Origin: an uncultured Eubacteriales bacterium
Lineage (GTDB): Bacteria; Bacillota; Clostridia; Lachnospirales; Lachnospiraceae
Direction: 5' to 3'
Assembly: GCA_949292785.1 (NCBI GenBank)
Contig: CASFBK010000008.1
Span: 172,052 to 236,051, forward strand
DNA: 64,000 bases
In this document: positions 52,547 to 62,258 of the stretch, piece after piece
Numbering within the stretch: the stretch's first letter is position 1
How the letters are laid out: each line of letters starts with the position of its first letter
Position numbers and translations under genes: made by a program
Notes under the pieces: model-generated
Databases searched by the model: none
What the model was told of the DNA's origin: nothing
The model's input: the letters and a program-made list of their open reading frames with translations, nothing else

Positions 52547-53817
52547 CTACCGTCACCTGCCTTAATAATGGATTCGCCGCCTTCTAAAATTCCGTTTGGA
52601 TAGTCTTCCTTTTCTGTCTCGCCAAAGATAGCTGTGTTCTTTCCAACCTTTACTCCTGACGGTATGACAGAATTCTCGCCTATCGTCACCAATCCGAAGG
52701 AATATACGCTCTTTTTTAATTTATTCTCTACTTCATCGCCAATTCCCAGTTCTACATTTTTTCCAATCTTGCAGCGCTCTGCGATAATGGACTTATTAAT
52801 TATGGTGTTCTCACCAATCTCTGTATTTCTCATAATAATGGAATCACGTATCTCGCAGCCTGGTCCTACCGTAACGCCCGGTCCAATGACAGAGCCATAG
52901 ACCCTGCCGTAAATCTCACAGCCTTCTCCGATAATACAACGCTCTGTTACCGCCTCGCCTGCAATATACTGTGGTTCAATAATATCATCCTTGGTATATA
53001 TCTTCCAGTATTCCTCATACAGGTTAAATTCCGGTATCAAATCAATCAATTCCATATTGGCTTCCCAATAAGAACCTAAGGTTCCTACATCTTTCCAATA
53101 TCCATTAAATTCATATGCAAACAGGCGCTGACCTTTCTCATGGCAATAGGGAATAATGTGCTTTCCAAAATCACAGTTGCTCTGCTCCGACATGGTAATC
53201 AAAGCTTCCTTCAATACACTCCAGTTAAAGATATAAATTCCCATAGATGCCAGATTACTTCTTGGTTTCTCTGGTTTTTCTTCAAATTCTGTTATTTTCT
53301 TATTCTCATCTGTAATTACTACACCAAAACGGCTTGCTTCCTCCCACGGAACCGGTATCGCAGCTATCGTTACATCTGCCTGGTTCTCCTTGTGGAAATC
53401 CAACATCACCTCATAATCCATCTTATAAATATGATCTCCAGACAGGATTAATACATATTCAGGATCATAGCTTTCCATATAATTCAGATTCTGGTAAATA
53501 GCGTTTGCAGTACCGCTATACCACTCACTATTACCGCTTTTTTCATATGGCGGCAGTACGGTTACTCCACCATTATTACGGTCAAGGTCCCATGGAATTC
53601 CGATTCCAATATGACTGTTTAACCGTAAGGGCTGATACTGCGTCAGTACGCCCACTGTATCAATTCCGGAATTGATGCAGTTGCTCAGTGGAAAGTCGAT
53701 AATACGATACTTTCCGCCAAAGGATACTGCCGGTTTTGCCACATTTGAAGTTAATACTCCAAGTCGACTCCCCTGTCCTCCTGCCAAAAGCATGGCAATC
53801 ATTTCTTTTCTAATCAT
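52543..53817 (-). CDS. glgC: Glucose-1-phosphate adenylyltransferase
   Basis: GlgC makes ADP-glucose for glycogen. The 424-residue enzyme has the catalytic loop [40 protein letters not shown] and [12 protein letters not shown], and a C-terminal beta-helix with IIGEGCEI and [11 protein letters not shown]. The ATG at 53817 has GAGGTGAG upstream. No glycogen synthase or branching enzyme lies in the window. Confidence 0.95.
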   Translation of the reverse strand: MIRKEMIAMLLAGGQGSRLGVLTSNVAKPAVSFGGKYRIIDFPLSNCINSGIDTVGVLTQYQPLRLNSHIGIGIPWDLDRNNGGVTVLPPYEKSGNSEWYSGTANAIYQNLNYMESYDPEYVLILSGDHIYKMDYEVMLDFHKENQADVTIAAIPVPWEEASRFGVVITDENKKITEFEEKPEKPRSNLASMGIYIFNWSVLKEALITMSEQSNCDFGKHIIPYCHEKGQRLFAYEFNGYWKDVGTLGSYWEANMELIDLIPEFNLYEEYWKIYTKDDIIEPQYIAGEAVTERCIIGEGCEIYGRVYGSVIGPGVTVGPGCEIRDSIIMRNTEIGENTIINKSIIAERCKIGKNVELGIGDEVENKLKKSVYSFGLVTIGENSVIPSGVKVGKNTAIFGETEKEDYPNGILEGGESIIKAGDGR

Positions 53818-54075
53818 GTCTCTCACCTCTCGTCAATAAATTCAGCTTGCCTGTACTAAAAGTATAACATAAAAGAAGTAAATAGTACACATTTTTCACA
53901 TATTTTTTGTGATTTTTTTTGTTTTTTTGTTATTTTTAACAATTTTTCCTGTTTTTACCACATGTTATGTCAACTCATTTTTTATGATATTTTAGTATTT
54001 CAATTTGCAAATTCTATCTGATTGTTATAAAATGGGAATCATCATAAGAATTTTAGATTGGACAGGTAAAAAGCT

Positions 54076-55455
54076 ATGTATAAAATTGATTTTAAAAAAC
54101 CGATTCACATTCATTTTATCGGCATCGGAGGCATCAGCATGAGCGGCCTTGCCGAAATATTATTAAAAGAAAATTTTAAGATATCCGGTTCTGATTCCAG
54201 AGAATCTGATCTTACTGATAAACTGACCCGCTTAGGAGCTGCCGTCTGCTATGGACAACGGGCTGCTAACATTACAGACGATCTGGACCTGGTTGTCTAC
54301 ACTGCTGCCATCCATCCGGACAATCCGGAATTACAGGCAGCCACGGAAAAGGGGATTCCCACCCTGACCCGCGCAGAACTGTTAGGACAGATTATGAACA
54401 ACTACAGCCAGTCTATTGCAGTAGCAGGCACCCATGGAAAAACGACTACTACTTCTATGATTACCCATATTCTGCTTCACGCATGTGCAGACCCCACCGT
54501 ATCTGTGGGCGGTATCTTAAAGTCCATCGACGGAAACATCCGGGTAGGCAATTCAGAAGTCTTCCTGACCGAAGCATGTGAATATACCAACAGTTTTTTA
54601 AATTTTTATCCAAAGTATGCTGTTATACTAAATATAGAAGAAGACCATCTGGACTTTTTTAAAGATATTTCAGATATTCGTAACTCCTTTCATAAATTTG
54701 CCGGAAATGTTCCGGCTGACGGTACTGTTATTATCAATGGACAGATTCAGGGCTTACAGGAAATCACCTCCGACCTTTCCTGCCAGATTATCACTTATGG
54801 TCTCGATGCTTCTGATTCATATTATGCAGACAACATTACATTTAACACACAGGGCTGTGGAGCATTCACATTAATGCATGACTCTGCTGCTCTGGGCACC
54901 ATTACCTTAAACGTTCCCGGACTCCATAATGTTTCTAATGCAGTGGCTGCCTGTGCCCTTGCGTTAGAAATGAATTTTTCTCTTGAACATATTCAAAAGG
55001 CGCTTGCTTCTTTTGGTGGAACGGCAAGACGTTTTGAGCATAAGGGAATGCTTGGGGGCATCACTGTCATAGATGATTATGCACATCACCCGACAGAGAT
55101 TGCAGCCACCCTTAAGGCGGCACAGAACTATCCCCACGAAAGAGTCGTGTGTGTATTCCAACCCCATACTTACACCCGGACCAAGGCATTTTTGAAGGAT
55201 TTTGCCACTTCTTTAGCCCATGCAGATATTGTTGTGCTGGCAGATATTTATGCTGCTCGGGAAAAAAATACGCTCGGCATTTCTTCCGAAGACCTGTTAA
55301 AAGAGCTTCAGGCTCTTGGATGTGAATGTTATTATTTCCCATCTTTTGATGATATTGAAAATTTTTTATTAAAAAAATGTATAAACGGCGATTTGTTGAT
55401 AACTATGGGCGCCGGAGACATTGTCCAGGTGGGAGAACACCTCTTGGGACATTAG
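54076..55455 (+). CDS. murC: UDP-N-acetylmuramate--L-alanine ligase
   Basis: MurC adds the first L-alanine to UDP-MurNAc. The 459-residue protein has the Rossmann-like N-terminus FIGIGGISMSGLAEIL, ATP loop AGTHGKTTTTSM, DDYAHHPTEI and VFQPHTYTRTKAF, in standard three-domain order. The terminal TAG touches the first DnaA box downstream. A possible promoter (TTGCAA, short 15-nt spacer, TATAAA) lies about 45-70 nt upstream. Confidence 0.97.
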   Translation: MYKIDFKKPIHIHFIGIGGISMSGLAEILLKENFKISGSDSRESDLTDKLTRLGAAVCYGQRAANITDDLDLVVYTAAIHPDNPELQAATEKGIPTLTRAELLGQIMNNYSQSIAVAGTHGKTTTTSMITHILLHACADPTVSVGGILKSIDGNIRVGNSEVFLTEACEYTNSFLNFYPKYAVILNIEEDHLDFFKDISDIRNSFHKFAGNVPADGTVIINGQIQGLQEITSDLSCQIITYGLDASDSYYADNITFNTQGCGAFTLMHDSAALGTITLNVPGLHNVSNAVAACALALEMNFSLEHIQKALASFGGTARRFEHKGMLGGITVIDDYAHHPTEIAATLKAAQNYPHERVVCVFQPHTYTRTKAFLKDFATSLAHADIVVLADIYAAREKNTLGISSEDLLKELQALGCECYYFPSFDDIENFLLKKCINGDLLITMGAGDIVQVGEHLLGH

Positions 55456-55640
55456 TTATCCACATTATCCACATTCTAATTGGGGAAAACTCTCCATTTG
55501 GGATGTGGATTTTTAGTTTACATAACCTTTATGTTATCTTTTTACGGATTTTTCCCTTTTCTCCTGTATTTTAAGTTCTTTTTTCTTGTTTACCATAATA
55601 ATCACTTCTTTTCTTATCCACATTTTCCACACTTTCCACA
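55456..55640. promoter_or_regulatory. DnaA-box cluster upstream of dnaD-dnaI
   Basis: Two perfect DnaA boxes TTATCCACA are directly abutted (55456-55464, 55465-55473), a reversed weak box TGTGGATTT follows (55504-55512), and a second run has TTATCCACA, TTTTCCACA and CTTTCCACA in perfect 9-bp register (55614-55640). The stretch between is AT-rich. It begins at the murC stop codon and ends about 110 nt before dnaD. DnaA control of the downstream replication genes, or DnaA titration, is inferred. No ORF is seen in 55456-55753. Confidence 0.82.
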
Positions 55641-55753
55641 ATCCGCCAATCCCTTGATTTTACTGGCATTCCAAGAAAAATTTCGCTTCTCTTTTTTCTT
55701 TTTATGTGCTATACTCAATTTCACATGAAGATGTTTTGAAAGAGGGAGACCAC

Positions 55754-56812
55754 ATGGCAAAAATAACTTTACATAAAGATAACGAGAACTCTACTACAAG
55801 TATTCCGAACCGTTTTATCGATGAATACATGACCGCTGCCAATGGCGAATTTGTGAAAATATATTTATATCTGCTCCGTTGCATGAATTCTCCGGACTGC
55901 AGCTTTTCTATTTCCAAAACAGCGGACAAGTTCGAGCATACGGAAAAGGATGTACAAAGGGCGTTAAAGTACTGGGAGAAGATGAATCTGCTCCGGTTAG
56001 AATATGATGGAGATAAGAACATTTCAAGTATATATTTTACAGATTCTGCCTCCTCTGAACCGGCAGAACCCACGGTTGCAGCAATGCCTGATGCATCGCC
56101 TGCGGTTACTGCTGCTATGGCGGCTCCAAAGCCCGCTGCTTCCAAGAAACCATCCTATACCGCTAATGACATGAAGTCATTCCAGGAAAAGGAAGAGGTT
56201 CAGGAGCTTTTATTTGTAGCAGAAAGTTATCTTGGACGCATGCTGACTGCCACGGATATCCAGACACTGTTATACTGGTATGACGGACTTGGTTTTTCCA
56301 CAGACCTGATTGTTTATCTGTTAGAGCACTGTATCGCTAAGGGACATTCCAGTCTCCGCTACATGGAAAAGGTGGCCTTGAACTGGAAGGATTCCAACAT
56401 TGAAACGGTAGAACAGGCAAAACGCAGCAGCAATGCCCACAGTAAGACTTATTTTTCCGTTATGAAGGCGCTTGGTATCAGCGGACGCAATCTGGTTCCG
56501 GCGGAATCAGCATACATAGAAAAGTGGTCTAAGGAATATGGCTTTTCACAGGACATTATCACAGAAGCCTGTTCCCGTACCATCAGCGCCACTCACCAGC
56601 CCAACTTTGAATATACCGACAGTATTCTGACCAACTGGCATCGTCAGCAGGTACAGAAGCTGTCTGATATAGCACGGTTAGACAGCACATACCAGAAGTC
56701 CAAAACAGCAAACAGAAGCACACGTACCGCTTCGAATAAGTTCAATGACTTCCCACAACGCAGCTACGATATTGACAAGCTGGAATCTCAGCTTTTAAAC
56801 ACCATTCATTAA
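55754..56812 (+). CDS. DnaD-domain replication initiation protein
   Basis: The 352-residue protein has an N-terminal winged-helix DnaD-like domain (about residues 15-100; FIDEYMTAANGEFVKIYLYLLRC), an Ala/Pro-rich linker (about 110-135), and two C-terminal DnaB/DnaD tandem domains (about 145-215 and 240-310; YLGRMLTATDIQTLLYWYDGL, YIEKWSKEYGFSQDIITEA). DnaD-type proteins help load the helicase at the origin. The ATG at 55754 has GAGGGAG upstream. The helicase-loader gene follows 10 nt later. Confidence 0.92.
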   Translation: MAKITLHKDNENSTTSIPNRFIDEYMTAANGEFVKIYLYLLRCMNSPDCSFSISKTADKFEHTEKDVQRALKYWEKMNLLRLEYDGDKNISSIYFTDSASSEPAEPTVAAMPDASPAVTAAMAAPKPAASKKPSYTANDMKSFQEKEEVQELLFVAESYLGRMLTATDIQTLLYWYDGLGFSTDLIVYLLEHCIAKGHSSLRYMEKVALNWKDSNIETVEQAKRSSNAHSKTYFSVMKALGISGRNLVPAESAYIEKWSKEYGFSQDIITEACSRTISATHQPNFEYTDSILTNWHRQQVQKLSDIARLDSTYQKSKTANRSTRTASNKFNDFPQRSYDIDKLESQLLNTIH

Positions 56813-56822
56813 GGAGGCTTTC

Positions 56823-57821
56823 ATGGCTTTAAATAACACACAGTATAACGCCATTATGCGCCGCTATGAGGCAAAACAGCTAGAGAACCAGCGTATTGTA
56901 ACGGAACGCACCAAAGCTGTGTATCACAGCCTTCCACGGCTTCAGGAAATTGATGATACCATCGCTTCCCTTTCCGTGGCACAGGCAAAGAAGCTAATCG
57001 AAGGAGATACCTCTGCCCTTTCCGGTTTAAAGAAGCAGCTGGCTCTTTTGATTGAGGAAAAGAAGTCTCTGCTGTTAGAAAACGGTTATCCCGAAAATTA
57101 TTTTGAACCGCCTTTTCACTGCCCGGATTGTAAGGACACCGGATATATCGGAAGTAAAAAGTGTCATTGCTTTAAGCAGGCAGCTATTGATTTTGTATAT
57201 ACGCAATCGAATATAAAGAAGATTTTAGAAAAGGAGAACTTTAACAACTTCTCCTATCACTACTATTCCGATTCCGAGGTCAATCCTGCTACGGGACTGT
57301 CCAGTCTTGCTACCGCAAAGCAGGCAGTTGCACAATGCCAGGAATTTATCCGAAGCTTCGATACTTCCTTTGGCAATCTTTTTTTCTACGGAGATACGGG
57401 CATCGGAAAGACCTTTCTCTCTAACTGTGTAGCAAAGGAGCTTTTAGACAGCGGACATTCCGTTATATATTTTACTGCCTTTGAGCTTTTCCATATTTTT
57501 GAGAAAAATGTATTTTCCAAAGAGGAAGCTGCCAGTGAGGACTATCAGAATATTTTTAACTGTGATTTACTGATTATTGATGACCTGGGAACCGAATTAG
57601 CCAATTCCTTTACCAATTCCCAGCTATTTTTGTGCTTAAATGAACGGATTCTGCGACAAAAGTCTACGATTATTTCCACCAATCTGAGCCTGAACCAGTT
57701 AGTGGACACTTACTCGGAACGGACTTTTTCCCGCATTTCCAGCAACTATACCATGATTAAGCTCTTCGGTGACGACATCCGTATTCAGAAAAAATTAAAA
57801 AGTCAGGCTTGCCATTCCTGA
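56823..57821 (+). CDS. DnaC/DnaI-like helicase loader ATPase
   Basis: The 332-residue protein has an N-terminal helical region, a zinc-binding cluster (CPDCKDTGYIGSKKCHC near residue 100) as in DnaI, and an AAA+ domain with Walker A GDTGIGKTFLSN and Walker B CDLLIIDDLGTE. It loads the replicative helicase. The combination with the DnaD-type protein is the usual Firmicutes pair, but here it is preceded by the DnaA-box cluster. Confidence 0.95.
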   Translation: MALNNTQYNAIMRRYEAKQLENQRIVTERTKAVYHSLPRLQEIDDTIASLSVAQAKKLIEGDTSALSGLKKQLALLIEEKKSLLLENGYPENYFEPPFHCPDCKDTGYIGSKKCHCFKQAAIDFVYTQSNIKKILEKENFNNFSYHYYSDSEVNPATGLSSLATAKQAVAQCQEFIRSFDTSFGNLFFYGDTGIGKTFLSNCVAKELLDSGHSVIYFTAFELFHIFEKNVFSKEEAASEDYQNIFNCDLLIIDDLGTELANSFTNSQLFLCLNERILRQKSTIISTNLSLNQLVDTYSERTFSRISSNYTMIKLFGDDIRIQKKLKSQACHS

Positions 57822-57905
57822 TAAGTAATGCTATAATTTTTGAGGTTTGGCGCAAAATATGTACATTCAAAATTTAAAATATACATTTTTATGGAGGAAA
57901 ATGCA

Positions 57906-59087
57906 ATGCAGCGTAATGAAAAAAATTATGAAACTATCCCAACCGGTACTCTGGGGCTTATTGCCATGGAGAGCTGTAAAGAAATGGGAAAGAAAGTAGA
58001 TCAGTATCTGATTAAGTTCCGTGCGGAACGTGAGCATGAACACGAGAATGATATCGCATTCCGTGGATATGCAAGAGATACTTATTTATTAGAAACTTCC
58101 ACTCCTCGTTTTGGAACCGGAGAAGCAAAGGGTACGATTAAATCCTCTGTTCGTGGATATGACTTATTTATTATGGTCGATGTAACCAACTACAGTCTTA
58201 CTTATTCCGTATGCGGACACGAAAACCACATGTCTCCGGATGACCACTTCGCAGACATCAAACGTATTATTGCAGCGGCAGGAGGAAAAGCAAGAAGAAT
58301 CACCGTTATCATGCCTTTCCTGTACGAAAGCCGCCAGCACAGACGTACCGGAAGAGAATCCATGGACTGTGCGCTTGCATTGCAGGAACTTACCAGTATG
58401 GGCGTTGACAACATCATTACTTTCGATGCCCATGACCCACGTGTACAGAACGCAATTCCATTAAAGGGATTTGAGACCGTACAGCCGGCTTATCAGTTCA
58501 TCAAAGGAATTCTTCGTGAAGTAAAGGATTTACAGATTGACAACGACCACATGATGATTATAAGCCCTGACGAAGGCGGAACCAACCGTGCAGTCTATCT
58601 TGCCAGCGTACTGGGTCTGGATATGGGTATGTTCTATAAACGCCGCGATTACAGCCAGATTGTAGACGGACGTAACCCTATCGTTGCTCATGAGTTCCTT
58701 GGTTCTTCCGTAGAAGGAAAAGACGTTTTAATCATTGACGATATGATTTCCTCCGGTGACAGTATGATTGACGTTGCAACAGAATTAAAGAAAAGAAAAG
58801 CAAACCGTATCTTCGTAGTATCTACCTTTGGATTATTTACCAATGGACTGGAAAAATTCGATAAGGCAGTTGCTGAGGGTATTATCTACAAGGTCGTAAC
58901 CACCAACCTGACTTATCAGACACCGGAATTATTAAGCAAGCCTTACTACATCAACTGTGATATGAGTAAATACATTGCTTATATCATTGATACTTTAAAT
59001 CACGATACCTCCATCAGTGATTTACTGGATCCTTATGAAAGAATCGAAGCATTAGTGAAGAAATATAAGGCGGGAGAAGAAGTGTAA
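57906..59087 (+). CDS. prs: Ribose-phosphate pyrophosphokinase (long form)
   Basis: The enzyme makes PRPP from ribose-5-phosphate and ATP. The 393-residue protein is longer than typical Prs (about 315) and has ESRQHRRTGRES as the catalytic flexible loop region, FDAHDPRVQNAIPLKGFE in place of the usual DLHSxQIQGFF, and PRPP loop VLIIDDMISSGDSMID. The extended form occurs in Lachnospiraceae. The ATG at 57906 has GGAGG upstream; earlier in-frame starts do not. Confidence 0.92.
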   Translation: MQRNEKNYETIPTGTLGLIAMESCKEMGKKVDQYLIKFRAEREHEHENDIAFRGYARDTYLLETSTPRFGTGEAKGTIKSSVRGYDLFIMVDVTNYSLTYSVCGHENHMSPDDHFADIKRIIAAAGGKARRITVIMPFLYESRQHRRTGRESMDCALALQELTSMGVDNIITFDAHDPRVQNAIPLKGFETVQPAYQFIKGILREVKDLQIDNDHMMIISPDEGGTNRAVYLASVLGLDMGMFYKRRDYSQIVDGRNPIVAHEFLGSSVEGKDVLIIDDMISSGDSMIDVATELKKRKANRIFVVSTFGLFTNGLEKFDKAVAEGIIYKVVTTNLTYQTPELLSKPYYINCDMSKYIAYIIDTLNHDTSISDLLDPYERIEALVKKYKAGEEV

Positions 59088-59110
59088 ATTTTCTGTTCTC
59101 AATGTCAAGA

Positions 59111-59156
59111 GAGTCCCCCGCACTAGTTGATTTTTAACAACTAGTGCGGGGGACTC
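59111..59156. terminator. Strong bidirectional terminator between prs and the BceB-type gene
   Basis: A perfect 19-base stem (59111-59129 with 59138-59156) encloses an eight-base AT loop between convergent genes. The plus strand continues CTTTTTAAA. Confidence 0.92.
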
Positions 59157-59224
59157 CTTTTTAAAAGAGCTCTTGCTCCATAGGTTTATTCTCCTATTCT
59201 GCAAAAGCCCTCCGTTGCCAATCA

Positions 59225-61228
59225 TTATTCCACAATTTTGTAATAAGTTCTTGCCGTCATCATGTATACAATGCCGTAAACCACCGCAAATACCGCCACG
59301 GTTATCAGTACACAGATTGCAAACAATATCTGGTCGTTCATGCCAAACAATAACAGCAGACGTCTCATCAGCGGGGATGCGGCTGCCAGATGAACACATG
59401 CAGTTACAAGCGGCAGAAAGAAAACCTTAAGTATCTGGCTTCGAATGGAAGCCTTCACCTCTTTATGGCTCATACCTACTTTCCGCATAATCTCATAACG
59501 TCCCTTGTCCTCGTAGCCTTCCGAAATCTGCTTATAATAGATAATCAACACGGTTGCCAGTAAGAACACAAGTCCAAGGAATATTCCCAGGAAAAGAAAT
59601 CCCCCGTAAAGCACACTATAACGCGCTCTTCCGTCTTCCCTGCACTCCGGCTCAGTAATCCACGCTGATGTGCCATCCCGCAAAGTAGTCTCGTCATAGT
59701 TTGTTACTTTTTCCTTCAAAAGAGCCGTATACTCCTGCTCCTTGTCCGTTCCTGTCAGTTCAAGCTGCAGGATATATTCCATCCGGCTTGCATTTTCTCC
59801 GTAACCCGCAAGCTGCGTCTGATAAATCTGTTCCAGTACCGCTTCATCCTTTACTACGATATAATAGCTGTCTGCCACTACAATCGCTCCTGTTCCAAGC
59901 AGTCCCTTGGGATAATCCTCCAGATACTCCTTTATGTGAAAAGCATTTCCTGCAAAATTGTAATCCGTATCCTCCCTGTCTCCCTGATATACATACACCA
60001 ACGCTTCATTCGCCGCAAGCTCTTCTGCCTTTCCTCCCAGCGCCACATAGTCCTCCATGGTGATAAAGGTACAATAGGAGACAGTACCCACATTATCAAA
60101 TCCCAGGACAAATTCCCCGCCGTTCTTTACCGCTGACACTGCAAGTTCCTGATGCGCCGCAAGTGACTTTATACCCACGTTACACTCCTCTGCCGTACTT
60201 TCTGCCATTTCTGTCAATGCTTCCTTGCTCTCCGGTGACAGACTGTATGCCTCTACTTTCACCTGACTGGGATACATCTTTTCAATTACACTGTTCATTC
60301 CGGCATACAAAGATACTGTACCGGAAATCATAACAAGCACCGCTGTACTTAAAATACAGATGTTTGCAAGTCCTACTGCATTCTGTTTCATTCGATAAAT
60401 CATACCGGATACCGACGTAAAATGTGCAGTCTGATAATAATATCTCTTATTTTTTCGAAGCAGCTTTAATATGGCAATACTTCCTGCCGTAAACAGACAA
60501 TAGGTTCCAATAATTACAAGAATCACCGCTACAAAGAATAGAAGCAATGCTCCCAGAGGGTCTGTGGTAGTAATTGCAATATAGTAGGCTCCTGCAAGCG
60601 CCACTACACCCACTGCGGTCATAATCCAGCGTGTCTTTGGTTCCGCCTCGCCCTGACTGGTACTTTGGAGAAGCTCCACCGGCTTTGCTTTCTGAACCTG
60701 GTGAAGATTATATAGCAAGGTCACCGCATAAATTGCCAGAAACAGAATTGCCGTGTCTGCCAGCCCTTTTCCATAAACAGAAAAACCAAACGGCACCTCC
60801 AGCTGAGTAATACGAAGCAACAACAGTACAATGAGCTTATTCAAAACAATCCCTGCCGCAAGTCCGCCCAGAATACTGATTCCGCCCACGATAACCGTTT
60901 CCCAGAACATCATTCTTCCAATATGACGTTTTTCCATTCCCAGTATGTTGAACAGTCCGAATTCTTTTTTACGCCGCTTCATCAGAAAGCTGTTGGTATA
61001 GAATAGAAAAATGCAGGCAAAAATAGCAATCACACCACAGCCCAACACCAGAATCATCCGAAGGTCTTCGGCGCCGCGCATCTGCCCGATTCCCTTATCC
61101 CAGGTGATTGCCTGCATGATATAATACATGGCGCTCATACCGATTGCCGTAATCACATAAGGCAGATACAACGTTTTATTTTTCTTCAGATTTTCCAACG
61201 CCAGTTTCACATAAAAAAATCTACTCAT
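59225..61228 (-). CDS. BceB-type ABC permease for peptide antibiotic resistance
   Basis: The 667-residue protein has ten membrane helices and one large extracytoplasmic domain (about residues 295-530) between helices 7 and 8, the BceB layout. The N-terminus FYVKLALENLKKNKTLYLPY is typical. Such transporters free lipid II-cycle intermediates from bacitracin or lantibiotics and also act as the sensor for a BceS kinase. The ATG at 61228 overlaps the ATPase stop by 8 nt. No kinase/regulator pair is adjacent. Confidence 0.92.
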   Translation of the reverse strand: MSRFFYVKLALENLKKNKTLYLPYVITAIGMSAMYYIMQAITWDKGIGQMRGAEDLRMILVLGCGVIAIFACIFLFYTNSFLMKRRKKEFGLFNILGMEKRHIGRMMFWETVIVGGISILGGLAAGIVLNKLIVLLLLRITQLEVPFGFSVYGKGLADTAILFLAIYAVTLLYNLHQVQKAKPVELLQSTSQGEAEPKTRWIMTAVGVVALAGAYYIAITTTDPLGALLLFFVAVILVIIGTYCLFTAGSIAILKLLRKNKRYYYQTAHFTSVSGMIYRMKQNAVGLANICILSTAVLVMISGTVSLYAGMNSVIEKMYPSQVKVEAYSLSPESKEALTEMAESTAEECNVGIKSLAAHQELAVSAVKNGGEFVLGFDNVGTVSYCTFITMEDYVALGGKAEELAANEALVYVYQGDREDTDYNFAGNAFHIKEYLEDYPKGLLGTGAIVVADSYYIVVKDEAVLEQIYQTQLAGYGENASRMEYILQLELTGTDKEQEYTALLKEKVTNYDETTLRDGTSAWITEPECREDGRARYSVLYGGFLFLGIFLGLVFLLATVLIIYYKQISEGYEDKGRYEIMRKVGMSHKEVKASIRSQILKVFFLPLVTACVHLAAASPLMRRLLLLFGMNDQILFAICVLITVAVFAVVYGIVYMMTARTYYKIVE

Positions 61229-61988
61229 GTCTGCCACCACCTGTCGTAATTACCGTAAGGGTATCTGATATTTTCTGATACATTTCTTCATCTGTACAGG
61301 AGCCTTTATATAACTGATGAAATACCTGACCATCCTTGATAAACAAAACACGTTTGGCACAGCTTGCCGCCTTCACGGAATGGGTTACCATAAGTATCGT
61401 CTGACCGCTTTCGTTGATATTTTTAAACATCTTAAGCAATCCTTCCGCTGCCCTTGAGTCTAAGGCTCCGGTAGGTTCATCTGCAAGAATCAGCTGCGGT
61501 CCTGTAATCAGCGCTCTTGCTACCGCTGCACGCTGTTTTTGTCCACCGGACACTTCATAAGGATATTTATTCAGAATCTGCTTAATTCCCAGTTTTTCTG
61601 CAATGGGCTGTAATCTTTCATTCATTTCACGAAAACTTTTTCCTGCCAATACCAGGGGAAGAAAAATATTATCCTGTAAGTTAAAGGTATCTAATAAATT
61701 AAAGTCCTGAAAAACGAATCCAAGATTTTTTCTGCGAAATGCAGACAGTTCTTTTTCCCGAATCTGGCTTAAGTTCTTGCCGTTCAAAAGCACCTGACCG
61801 GCAGTTGCTTTATCGAGTGCCGCTAAGATATTCAGCAATGTACTCTTACCGGAACCGGATTCTCCCATGATTGCCACATATTCTCCCTCTTCTACGGAAA
61901 AGGTAACATCGGATAACGCCTGTACCTGATTTCCTCCAAACCGGGTAGTGTATACTTTTTTCACATTATTTACTTCTAAAATAGCCAT
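61221..61988 (-). CDS. BceA-type ABC ATPase
   Basis: The 255-residue ATPase has Walker A GESGSGKSTL, signature VSGGQKQRAAVARAL, Walker [13 protein letters not shown] and switch His in MVTHSVKA. The ADEPTGALD form is typical of BceA. It partners the overlapping BceB-type gene. A possible BceR-type operator lies about 90-100 nt upstream at 62078-62091 and a TATACT -10 at 62019-62024. Confidence 0.94.
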   Translation of the reverse strand: MAILEVNNVKKVYTTRFGGNQVQALSDVTFSVEEGEYVAIMGESGSGKSTLLNILAALDKATAGQVLLNGKNLSQIREKELSAFRRKNLGFVFQDFNLLDTFNLQDNIFLPLVLAGKSFREMNERLQPIAEKLGIKQILNKYPYEVSGGQKQRAAVARALITGPQLILADEPTGALDSRAAEGLLKMFKNINESGQTILMVTHSVKAASCAKRVLFIKDGQVFHQLYKGSCTDEEMYQKISDTLTVITTGGGRHE

Positions 61989-62077
61989 AATGTCCTCCTT
62001 CTTTCTTGTTCTAAGGAAAGTATACAGAAAAAGGAAATGCGCTGCCTTAGCTTTGGCTTACATTTCCAATCCGTTTC

Positions 62078-62091
62078 TTACAATTTCGTAA
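62078..62091 (-). promoter_or_regulatory. Candidate BceR-type operator upstream of bceA
   Basis: The minus strand reads TTACGAAATTGTAA, an inverted repeat that differs by one base from the BceR-type pattern TNACA-N4-TGTAA as I recall it. It lies about 55 nt upstream of TATACT (62019-62024), a position suited to an activator. Confidence 0.5.
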
Positions 62092-62102
62092 GAATTCGCT
62101 TA

Positions 62103-62258
62103 TTTTCATAATTTCACATATCTTCACAAATCCTTATATTTCCCTATTTCTGTTATTTTCATTTTTTCATATCTTTTCATAATTTATCATATCTTTATAC
62201 AGAAATGGTGTAAAATTGGTGTAAATTCTTTCTTCACATTCTAAGAAAATGGTGTAAA
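62103..62258. repeat. Short repeats at the integrase end, possible attachment-site arms
   Basis: TGGTGTAAA occurs three times (62206-62214, 62217-62225, 62250-62258) and CATATCTT three times (62117, 62168, 62188), with TTTTCATAA twice (about 62103 and 62174). The set brackets the 3' end of the integrase gene, where Tn916-family integrases have arm-binding direct repeats. The element boundary is expected here, but the other end is outside the window. Apart from these repeats, 61989-62240 holds the bceA promoter region and no gene. Confidence 0.5.

Noticed and set aside
55480-55728. 82-codon hydrophobic frame in the murC-dnaD gap
   Set aside because: It runs through the DnaA-box cluster in T-rich sequence and lacks a ribosome binding site.
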